Part shown: positions 1 through 5,057 of the stretch, piece after piece | Layout: each line of letters starts with the position of its first letter | How positions within the stretch are numbered: position 1 is the first letter of the stretch | NCBI GenBank assembly: GCA_045590755.1 | Contig: JAZNRP010000025.1 | Location: 1 to 12,073, forward strand | Reading direction: 5' to 3' | DNA length: 12,073 bases | From: SIG565 sp045590755 | GTDB taxonomy: Bacteria; Bacillota; Clostridia; Oscillospirales; Acutalibacteraceae | Program-made: the position numbers and the translations under genes | The notes under the pieces: model-generated | Databases searched by the model: none | Seen by the model: only the letters and a program-made list of their open reading frames with translations | Told to the model about the DNA's origin: nothing

Positions 1-58
1 TGAGTATCCTTTTTCTTATTTCTTGTGGATACATTTTCATACCTTTTATTCCTGACAT
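1..58 (-). CDS. IS3-family transposase OrfA, N-terminal fragment (runs off left edge)
   Basis: Only the first 19 codons are in the window, reading leftward from an ATG at 58-56. The peptide begins MSGIKGMKMYPQEIRKRIL, which resembles the start of OrfA helix-turn-helix proteins of IS3-family elements, where a short basic lead-in precedes the DNA-binding helices. A GGAGG ribosome binding site lies at 66-70, seven bases before the ATG. A terminal-repeat-like sequence at 111-140 supports a mobile-element origin. OrfA normally acts with OrfB, made by programmed frameshifting, to form the transposase; nothing of that is visible here. The family call rests on the short peptide plus the end sequence, so another HTH transposase class remains possible. 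Confidence 0.5.
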   Translation of the reverse strand, partial: MSGIKGMKMYPQEIRKRIL

Positions 59-64
59 AACAAA

Positions 65-102
65 ACCTCCTATGGTAGCTTTTTAATTCTACCATAGGAG
101 GT
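65..102 (-). promoter_or_regulatory. Perfect 14-bp hairpin covering the transposase ribosome binding site
   Basis: Arms 65-78 and 89-102 are exact reverse complements with a 10-base loop. In the minus-strand transcript the 3' arm contains the GGAGG at 70-66, pairing with CCTCC in the 5' arm, so the start region of the transposase would be closed in an RNA that includes the whole stem. On the plus strand the same stem is followed by seven Ts (105-111) and could act as a terminator for transcription entering the element the other way. Both roles are inferred from sequence. Confidence 0.6.
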
Positions 103-168
103 GCTTTTTTTCTATTGTCCGTTTTTACTGGACTTGTTCAAAAATCTCGGTGCTTTTTATATATGTTT

Positions 169-612
169 TTATCTTTCTTCTTCAATAGCTGTAATCATAT
201 CAACTCGGCGCTGATGTCTGCCGCCTTCAAATTCGGTATCAACGAAAATGTCAACCAATTCGAGTGCTGTGCCTATACCTATTACTCTGCCGCCTAAGCA
301 CAGTATATTAGAGTTGTTGTGAAGACGGGTATATTTAGCCGAAAAATGCTCGCTGCAAACTGCGGCGCGAATGCCTTTAACCTTATTGGCTGCAAGTGAC
401 ATTCCAATACCCGTACCGCAAACGAGAATACCCATTGTGTTTTCTCCCGACACAATACTGTCGGCAACCTTTTTTGCAATTTCGGGGTAATCAACCGACT
501 TTTGCTCGTAAATACCAAAGTCTTGCACTTCAAAGCTTCTTTTTTTCAGATGTTCTACAATTGCGTCCTTGTGTTCAAGTCCGCCGTGGTCACAACCAAT
601 GGCAATTTTCAT
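169..612 (-). CDS. rpiB: Ribose-5-phosphate isomerase B (RpiB/LacAB family)
   Basis: This 147-residue protein interconverts ribose-5-phosphate and ribulose-5-phosphate in the cytoplasmic non-oxidative pentose phosphate pathway. The family signatures are in order: MKIAIGCDHGG at the start with Asp8-His9, the active-site loop CGTGIGMS with Cys65 and Thr67, HNNSNILCLGGR around residues 98-109 with His98-Asn99, and GGRHQRRV at 130-137 with phosphate-binding arginines. The length matches the family. The ATG at 612-610 has an AAAGGA-type binding site and lies 5 bases after the tsaB stop, so it is probably the last gene of the tsaE-tsaB-rpiB operon. LacA/LacB subunits of galactose-6-phosphate isomerase are related, but the single gene and the lack of tagatose-pathway neighbours favour RpiB. 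No obvious terminator follows; the IS end begins 28 bp downstream. Confidence 0.95.
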   Translation of the reverse strand: MKIAIGCDHGGLEHKDAIVEHLKKRSFEVQDFGIYEQKSVDYPEIAKKVADSIVSGENTMGILVCGTGIGMSLAANKVKGIRAAVCSEHFSAKYTRLHNNSNILCLGGRVIGIGTALELVDIFVDTEFEGGRHQRRVDMITAIEEER

Positions 613-617
613 ATCTG

Positions 618-1301
618 TTATTTCCTTTCTAACCTTGCTTTAAGCTCACGCTCTGCCTGTGGCAGACGAAGATATGTAGGTAAAAGCTCCCCGTAAGTAA
701 CGGGTGTATAGTTTTTAGCCGCATGAATAACACCGATTGCCGATTGATTTCGACGGTCTTCTTCGGCAAGTATTATATTATCTGTTATGTAGCTACTGAA
801 CAAATGCGTTCCGTCGCCGACAATTATTATCTTTTCGTTATAGCTTGTAAGCTCTGCGAGTAATTCATCTATCATTAATGCGCGGTCTTCTGTCAGCCTT
901 GTTACAGTGCCGCCTGATATACGGAACAAAGCATTGTATACCTGATTACATCTCGCATCCATAACCGCACAGGCTATACAGTCGGTGTCGGTATAATTAT
1001 AGGCTATGGCTTCAAGGGTTGATACACCAAAGCATTTAGCGTCTGACGGGGTTGCCATACCCTTTATTGCACTGATACCTATTCTGACACCCGTAAATGA
1101 ACCGGGGCCCGCGCTTACCGCGAAAGCATCAATTTCTTTAGGTGTAACATTCGCGGATTTCAGCACAGAAGAAATCATAGGTAGCAGAGTCTGTGAATGT
1201 GTTATTTTTTGGTTTGAAAAGGAGTGCGCTACTATTTTACCGTCTATTTCTATAGCGCACGAAACCGATGTAGCGGAGCATTCCGCCGCCAGAATTTTCA
1301 A
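618..1301 (-). CDS. tsaB: tRNA threonylcarbamoyladenosine (t6A) biosynthesis protein TsaB
   Basis: TsaB is the inactive actin-like ASKHA-fold partner that, with TsaD and TsaE, transfers threonylcarbamoyl onto A37 of ANN-decoding tRNAs. The 227-residue product has the family signatures HSQTLLPMI (35-43) and GPGSFTGVRIG (65-75); the N-terminal strand MKILAAECSA replaces the more usual LALDTS. The start is TTG at 1301-1299: it is preceded by CGGAG at 1312-1316 with a 10-base gap, and it places the conserved first strand at the N-terminus. It begins 6 bases after the tsaE stop, with its binding site inside the end of tsaE. The usual companions rimI and tsaD do not follow; rpiB does, so tsaD must lie elsewhere. 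Confidence 0.93.
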   Translation of the reverse strand: MKILAAECSATSVSCAIEIDGKIVAHSFSNQKITHSQTLLPMISSVLKSANVTPKEIDAFAVSAGPGSFTGVRIGISAIKGMATPSDAKCFGVSTLEAIAYNYTDTDCIACAVMDARCNQVYNALFRISGGTVTRLTEDRALMIDELLAELTSYNEKIIIVGDGTHLFSSYITDNIILAEEDRRNQSAIGVIHAAKNYTPVTYGELLPTYLRLPQAERELKARLERK

Positions 1302-1307
1302 ATAAAA

Positions 1308-1730
1308 TCAACTCCGAGTATCAACAGTTATAATTCTTCGGTTTTCACCGTCTTTTTCGATAGTAATATATGTGGTGTTATCGGGTAATGCGCCTTCGAT
1401 ATTCTCGCTCCACTCAACAGCTAAAACGGCATCATCGCTTAAATAATCAAAAAAGCCTGTGGAATATAGGTCGTCCCAATTTTCAATTCGGTACATATCA
1501 AAGTGGTAGAGCTTTATTCTGCCACCTAAGTATTCATTTACAATTGCGAAGGTAGGGGAATTAACTGCGCCCAAAAATCCGAGTCCACGAGCCAAGCCCC
1601 TTGTGAAACAGGTTTTACCGGCGCCTAAGTCACCGCGAAAGGCCAGAACTTCGCCGCCAGTTAAGGTAAGCGCTATTTCATTACCGATTTGCTCGGTCTC
1701 GGTTGGGGAATTTGATATATACCTTTTCAT
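1308..1730 (-). CDS. tsaE: tRNA t6A biosynthesis ATPase TsaE
   Basis: TsaE is the small P-loop ATPase that resets the TsaB-TsaD complex during t6A37 synthesis. The 140-residue protein shows Walker A GDLGAGKT (33-40), the switch-like NSPTFAIVNEY (57-67), HFDMYR (76-81) and VEWSE (105-109), the standard signature of the YjeE/TsaE family at normal length. The ATG at 1730-1728 has an AGGTGAT binding site at 1734-1740, and a sigma-A-like promoter lies just upstream at 1746-1773. It is the first gene of a three-gene minus-strand operon with tsaB and rpiB. Confidence 0.95.
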   Translation of the reverse strand: MKRYISNSPTETEQIGNEIALTLTGGEVLAFRGDLGAGKTCFTRGLARGLGFLGAVNSPTFAIVNEYLGGRIKLYHFDMYRIENWDDLYSTGFFDYLSDDAVLAVEWSENIEGALPDNTTYITIEKDGENRRIITVDTRS

Positions 1731-1745
1731 AATATCACCTTAAAC

Positions 1746-1773
1746 ATTATAGCATATTAATTTTGAAAAGCAA
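1746..1773 (-). promoter_or_regulatory. Predicted sigma-A promoter of tsaE-tsaB-rpiB
   Basis: On the minus strand TTGCTT (1773-1768), a 16-bp spacer and a consensus TATAAT (1751-1746) precede tsaE by about 15 bases. The very short leader leaves just enough room for the AGGTGAT binding site. Prediction from sequence only. Confidence 0.6.
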
Positions 1774-1781
1774 ACATTTAC

Positions 1782-1810
1782 TTGCAATTATATACGGCAT
1801 AAAATATAAT
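1782..1810 (+). promoter_or_regulatory. Predicted sigma-A promoter of the ftsW/rodA-type gene
   Basis: TTGCAA (1782-1787), a 17-bp spacer and a perfect TATAAT (1805-1810) predict transcription from about 1817. This helps choose the gene start: an in-frame ATG at 1809 lies inside the -10 box and could not be in the transcript, whereas the ATG at 1836 follows an AAGGGG binding site. Confidence 0.65.
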
Positions 1811-1835
1811 GTTTATAGAAAAAGGGGTACTATAT

Positions 1836-2969
1836 ATGAAAATCTTTTCAAAAATAGCAGACTATATTCGCGAATGCGATAAAATATTTATGATACTGTG
1901 CGCCTTTACATCACTATACGGTTGTATGGCAGTTATGTCGGCAACAAGATATAAGGGCGGGTATGCTGACTTTATAACACAGCTTGCCGCCTTTGTGTTG
2001 GGCCTTGGTATAGCGGTGTTTATTTCGCTTTTTGATTTTTCTACCTTTATTAAATATTGGTATATTGCCGCGGCAGTAGGTTTAATACCCGTAATACTTA
2101 CATTTTTTATAGGCTATGCGCCGCCCGGCACCGATGATAAGGCGTGGCTCTACATTTTTGGTGTGTCGGTACAGCCGTCTGAATTTTTAAAGGTAATGTT
2201 CCTTGTGACCTTTGCGGCACATCTTGAAGCCATAAAGGATGGTATTAACCGTATTAAAGTACTGATTCCCGTGTGCATCCACGCGGCAATTCCCGTATTG
2301 TTAATTCATTTTCAGGGCGACGACGGCACTGCGCTTGTTTTCGGAATAATGGCACTTGGAATGATGTATGCGGCAGGGCTTAAAATACGGTATTTGCTAA
2401 TGGCACTGGGTGCCGCACTTGTGGCATCGCCCTTTGTATATTTCTTTGTTATGAACGATGACCAACGCTCCCGTATTATAAGTATTTTAAGCGGACAGAC
2501 CGATATACAAAACGCGGGGTATCAGCAGTATCGTGGCTCGGTAGCACTTGCAAACGGCGGTTGGTTTGGCCAGGGCTTTTTAAAGGGAAGTCTCACACAG
2601 GTGGCAGGTGTACCCGAAGGCTATAACGATTTTATCTTTGTAACCATTGGTGAAGAGCTTGGCTTTTTCGGTTGTCTTGCCGTAATTTTACTGCTTGGCG
2701 GTATATGTCTCAGAATTTTACAAACAGGTAAAAAGTGCTCTAAAAAAAGCGGCACATATATATGTATCGGCGTATTTTCAATGCTGCTGACACACATTAT
2801 TATAAATATAGGTATGTGTTTATCTATCTTGCCTGTTATCGGTATTACACTGCCGTTCTTTAGCGCCGGTGGTACATCTCTTTTAGCGCTTTATATGTGC
2901 GCAGGACTTATAATGAGTGTATATATGCACAGAAACTCCCGAACGCTTTATTTAAGGGATGATTATTAA
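1836..2969 (+). CDS. SEDS-family peptidoglycan glycosyltransferase (FtsW/RodA/SpoVE type)
   Basis: SEDS proteins are polytopic membrane enzymes that polymerise lipid II with a partner class B PBP. The 377-residue product has about ten hydrophobic segments and the family motifs in order: VQPSEFLK (112-119), DDGTAL (162-167), GGWFGQG (241-247), PEGYNDFIFVTIGEELGFFG (260-279) with Asp265 at the essential aspartate position, and GITLPFFSAGGTS (336-348). The residue before that Asp is Asn where Thr is more usual. ATG 1836 is preferred over 1809 because of the binding site at 1821-1826 and the promoter position. The gene stands alone between its promoter and a terminator. Its subgroup (elongation, division or sporulation) cannot be decided: no PBP or mre gene is nearby. 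Confidence 0.88.
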   Translation: MKIFSKIADYIRECDKIFMILCAFTSLYGCMAVMSATRYKGGYADFITQLAAFVLGLGIAVFISLFDFSTFIKYWYIAAAVGLIPVILTFFIGYAPPGTDDKAWLYIFGVSVQPSEFLKVMFLVTFAAHLEAIKDGINRIKVLIPVCIHAAIPVLLIHFQGDDGTALVFGIMALGMMYAAGLKIRYLLMALGAALVASPFVYFFVMNDDQRSRIISILSGQTDIQNAGYQQYRGSVALANGGWFGQGFLKGSLTQVAGVPEGYNDFIFVTIGEELGFFGCLAVILLLGGICLRILQTGKKCSKKSGTYICIGVFSMLLTHIIINIGMCLSILPVIGITLPFFSAGGTSLLALYMCAGLIMSVYMHRNSRTLYLRDDY

Positions 2970-2984
2970 AAATATAATATATAG

Positions 2985-3035
2985 AAAAACACTACCCGAA
3001 AAGAGTTTAATTTTCTTTTTTCGGGTAGTGTTTTT
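2985..3035. terminator. Bidirectional rho-independent terminator
   Basis: Perfect 18-base arms at 2985-3002 and 3018-3035, built on CACTACCCG/CGGGTAGTG and flanked by A- and T-runs, enclose a 15-base loop. It gives a U-tract in both directions and so serves the ftsW/rodA-type gene from the left and the convergent XRE regulator gene, whose stop codon begins in its outer arm, from the right. Confidence 0.88.
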
Positions 3036-3247
3036 TATTTATATGGCTTTGGATTATTTGTTAGCTCAACAATATAATCTATGCTGGTATTATAAAATTT
3101 CGCCAACTTTATAAGAATATCAATAGGTACATTCAAATTTCCTATTTCATAATCAGAATAAGTTGTCTGATGAATTTGTAAATACTGTGCCAGTTGTGTT
3201 TGTGTCATATCGCGGTCTTCTCGCAAATCACGAATTCTTTTAAGCAT
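3035..3247 (-). CDS. Small XRE-family helix-turn-helix transcriptional regulator
   Basis: The 70-residue protein is almost entirely a Cro/C1-type HTH domain: residues 14-36 (MTQTQLAQYLQIHQTTYSDYE) form the two-helix motif, followed by the usual third and fourth helices and IDYIVELT. There is no ligand-binding or dimerisation extension. I placed the start at ATG 3247 because GAGGTGA (3254-3259) sits five bases upstream. A longer reading from ATG 3277 adds ten residues but has no binding site and would put the start inside the palindromic region. It is divergent from the SLOG-like gene at 3348, and two palindromes sharing the same half-sites lie between them, so it probably represses that gene and perhaps itself. 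The target is inferred from position. Confidence 0.88.
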   Translation of the reverse strand: MLKRIRDLREDRDMTQTQLAQYLQIHQTTYSDYEIGNLNVPIDILIKLAKFYNTSIDYIVELTNNPKPYK

Positions 3248-3277
3248 CACAATCACCTCATCAAATAAATTATGCAT

Positions 3278-3294
3278 TAAGGGATTATGCCTTA
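3278..3294. promoter_or_regulatory. Putative operator 1 (TAAGG-N7-CCTTA)
   Basis: An imperfect palindrome with half-sites TAAGG (3278-3282) and CCTTA (3290-3294) separated by 7 bases. It covers a possible -10 box (CATAAT on the minus strand, 3289-3284) for the XRE gene, though no good -35 accompanies it. The same half-sites and spacing recur 25 bp to the right. Autoregulation is an inference. Confidence 0.5.
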
Positions 3295-3323
3295 TTGACT
3301 TTTAAGGGAAATTCCCTTAAAAT
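3295..3323 (+). promoter_or_regulatory. Predicted promoter of the SLOG-like gene
   Basis: TTGACT (3295-3300), a 17-bp spacer and TAAAAT (3318-3323) match the sigma-A pattern closely, with transcription expected from about 3330. The spacer and the first part of the -10 are filled by the palindrome at 3300-3322. Confidence 0.65.
3300..3322. promoter_or_regulatory. Putative operator 2: perfect 23-bp palindrome between -35 and -10
   Basis: Exact 11-base arms TTTTAAGGGAA and TTCCCTTAAAA flank a single central A (3311). The arms contain the same TAAGG-N7-CCTTA core (3303-3319) as operator 1, and the two centres are 25 bp apart. A dimeric HTH repressor bound here would block RNA polymerase. It is unlikely to be a terminator: there is no T-run beyond the stem and it precedes the gene start. 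Confidence 0.7.
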
Positions 3324-3347
3324 AGTTTTGATGAGAAAGGTGATAAT

Positions 3348-3800
3348 ATGCACGCGTGCGCGTTTTTAGGACACAGAAATTGCCCTGAAAGCATTAAACA
3401 AAAATTACTTTTAGAAATTGAAAACTTAATAGTTAATGAAAAAGTTGATACATTTTATTTAGGCACACAAGGGGGATTCGATAAACTTGTATATGAAACA
3501 TTGTGTGAACTTGAGAAAAAATATGAAATTAAAACGAGAGTGGCTTTAGCGGATTTAAACCGAAAAAAAGAATATATATATTATGATACAAAAAAGACCA
3601 TTTTCCCCGATTGTGTTGCCAAAAGTCCGCCGCGTTTTGCTATAAATAGGAGAAATTATTATTTGCTACAGAATTCGGACTACTTAATTTGTTTTTTGAA
3701 CAACTCATTATCTAATACTTACACATTTGTGCAGACGGCAGTTAAGAGAAAAATAAAAATCATAAATTTGGGGGCCTTTTCAATAGAAAGAATACAATAA
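3348..3800 (+). CDS. SLOG-domain-like protein (YpsA/DUF1273-type), function unknown
   Basis: This 150-residue soluble protein has the layout of small SLOG/Rossmann-like proteins related to YpsA. An N-terminal strand ends in FLGHR (6-10), a glycine-rich turn GTQGGFDKLV follows at 39-48, and RRNYYLLQNSDYLICFL spans 101-117. In relatives the last part carries a Gly-Gly-Thr before the final helix; here that place reads LSNTYTF (121-127), so one presumed nucleotide-contact loop is altered. SLOG domains bind nucleotides or nucleotide-derived ligands, but no reaction is known for this subgroup. The ATG at 3348 has AAAGGTGA upstream. It is a single-gene unit with its own promoter, operator and terminator, divergent from an XRE regulator. 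The family call is by motif only. Confidence 0.65.
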   Translation: MHACAFLGHRNCPESIKQKLLLEIENLIVNEKVDTFYLGTQGGFDKLVYETLCELEKKYEIKTRVALADLNRKKEYIYYDTKKTIFPDCVAKSPPRFAINRRNYYLLQNSDYLICFLNNSLSNTYTFVQTAVKRKIKIINLGAFSIERIQ

Positions 3801-3830
3801 AAAAGTGTGGAAAATTTTTCCACACTTTTT
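3800..3830. terminator. Rho-independent terminator, usable in both directions
   Basis: Arms at 3800-3814 and 3816-3830 with a GTGTGG/CCACAC core and A/T flanks; T-run at 3826-3831 on the plus strand and A-run at 3799-3804. It ends the SLOG-like gene directly at its stop codon and can also stop the CDF operon coming from the right, which has no better hairpin of its own. Confidence 0.88.
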
Positions 3831-3872
3831 TATTACTTTTATGAAACCTACAAATTCAAGATAGGTGTTTTT

Positions 3873-5057
3873 TTATTTTCCCGTATAATCATTATCAAAG
3901 GTTATAACACAGGCATAACAGGGGTTAATATCTTTTGCAGCGTCAGAAATCATTTCTTGCAGTTCCTCTGTAGATATTTTAACGCTTGACGGTACCACAA
4001 CATCAAAAATCAAATTGGTGCGGTTTTCTGTCTTAGGCGTCATACGAAAATCGTGCAAAGAAAGAGAGGAATCAATTTTTTGCAAGGCTGCTTCAATTTT
4101 TGTTCTGGAAATAGTTATTTCTTCATTATCGGTTTCAATAGGGTCCATATGTATTACAAGCTCTACACCTGTGCGCTCTTTAATTAGCTTTTCGCAAAGG
4201 TCGATTTTTTCGTGGCAGTCGGCAATATCAATATTCTGCGGCACTTCAACATGGACCGATGCAAACTGTCTGTTAGGCCCATAATTATGTACTATAAGGT
4301 CGTGAATACCCAAAAATGAATCAAAGGACATAATGCCGTCTCTTATTTCTTCAATTAGCTCGGGCTCGGGTGGTCCGCCCAAAATACTGTCAAGTGTGCC
4401 TTTTACTGATGAAAAGCCCGAAATCAGAATAAATACTGCAACCGCTATACCCAAAAATGCGTCAAGGTTAAAGCCGATGGGCAATACGCTTGATACTATT
4501 ACCGACAAAAGAATTACGGCGGTTGAAATACTGTCGTTCACCGAATCCTTTGCGGTGGCGATAAGAGCATCTGATTTAATCTTTTTACCGAGATTTTTAT
4601 TTATAAGGTACATAAAGAATTTAACAACCACCGAAATTATTAAGACAATAACGGTAAATATATTGTATTTTGGCATATTACTGCCAGAAATTATGGCTGA
4701 TGCCGATTCCTTAAACAATTCTATACCTACTAAAACTATAAGTATGGAAACGATAAATGCCGACATATATTCCATTCTGCCGTGGCCGTAGGGGTGGTCA
4801 CTGTCGGCAGGCTTTTCGGCTAACTTAAAGCCTATCATTGTAATAACCGATGAGCCCATATCGGAAAAGTTATTAAAGCCGTCGGCAATAATGGAAATAC
4901 TGCCGCTGATTATTCCAACCGTTAGTTTAATTATGAATAAAAACAGATTGAAAATAATTCCGATTAATCCGCCGATTGTACCGCAACGGTTACGAATGGC
5001 GGCGTCAGTATTGTCACCTTTAAGGCGGTGAGCTAAACTAATAATAAAATCGGTCAT
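3873..5057 (-). CDS. Cation diffusion facilitator (CDF) exporter with apparently doubled C-terminal domain
   Basis: CDF proteins are dimeric metal/proton antiporters of the cytoplasmic membrane. This 394-residue protein has about six membrane segments in residues 30-215, the family box HPYGHGRMEY (88-97), and metal-site positions Asn62/Asp66 in helix 2 (NNFSD) and Asp171/Asp175 in helix 5 (DSVND). This N-D/D-D pattern is closer to Mn-type members than to the His-containing Zn type; the substrate is an inference. A cytoplasmic domain follows from about 230, and a second similar stretch lies at about 315-394 (compare IHDLIVHNYG at 251 with LHDFRMT at 334), making it about 90 residues longer than typical. 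Its ATG overlaps the ddl stop by one base (TAATG), implying translational coupling. It is the last gene of the operon. Confidence 0.9.
   Translation of the reverse strand: MTDFIISLAHRLKGDNTDAAIRNRCGTIGGLIGIIFNLFLFIIKLTVGIISGSISIIADGFNNFSDMGSSVITMIGFKLAEKPADSDHPYGHGRMEYMSAFIVSILIVLVGIELFKESASAIISGSNMPKYNIFTVIVLIISVVVKFFMYLINKNLGKKIKSDALIATAKDSVNDSISTAVILLSVIVSSVLPIGFNLDAFLGIAVAVFILISGFSSVKGTLDSILGGPPEPELIEEIRDGIMSFDSFLGIHDLIVHNYGPNRQFASVHVEVPQNIDIADCHEKIDLCEKLIKERTGVELVIHMDPIETDNEEITISRTKIEAALQKIDSSLSLHDFRMTPKTENRTNLIFDVVVPSSVKISTEELQEMISDAAKDINPCYACVITFDNDYTGK

Larger units (their letters stand above)
1..140 (-). mobile_element. Left end of a probable IS3-family (IS150-like) insertion sequence
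   Basis: Read on the minus strand from 140, the sequence starts TGAACAAGTCC and continues through an A-run to GGACA (about 30 bases, 140-111). This matches the general form of IS150-group ends: TG at the tip, a C-rich block, then AAAA and GGACA. An 83-base leader with a hairpin and then the transposase start follow. The tip would lie 28 bp beyond the rpiB stop codon, with the element in the same orientation as the tsaE-tsaB-rpiB operon. The right end and the target duplication are outside the window, so the boundary is inferred from one end only. Confidence 0.55.

Noticed and set aside
1809..1835. Upstream ATG at 1809 as the start of the ftsW/rodA-type gene
   Set aside because: It overlaps the predicted -10 box and lacks a binding site; ATG 1836 has both a leader and AAGGGG.
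3300..3322. The 23-bp palindrome as a terminator
   Set aside because: There is no T-run after the stem, it sits between -35 and -10 of a promoter, and its core is repeated 25 bp away as expected for an operator.
4333..4791. Plus-strand open frame of 152 codons
   Set aside because: It lies wholly antisense to the CDF gene, has no family motif and no binding site, and is explained by codon bias of the real gene.
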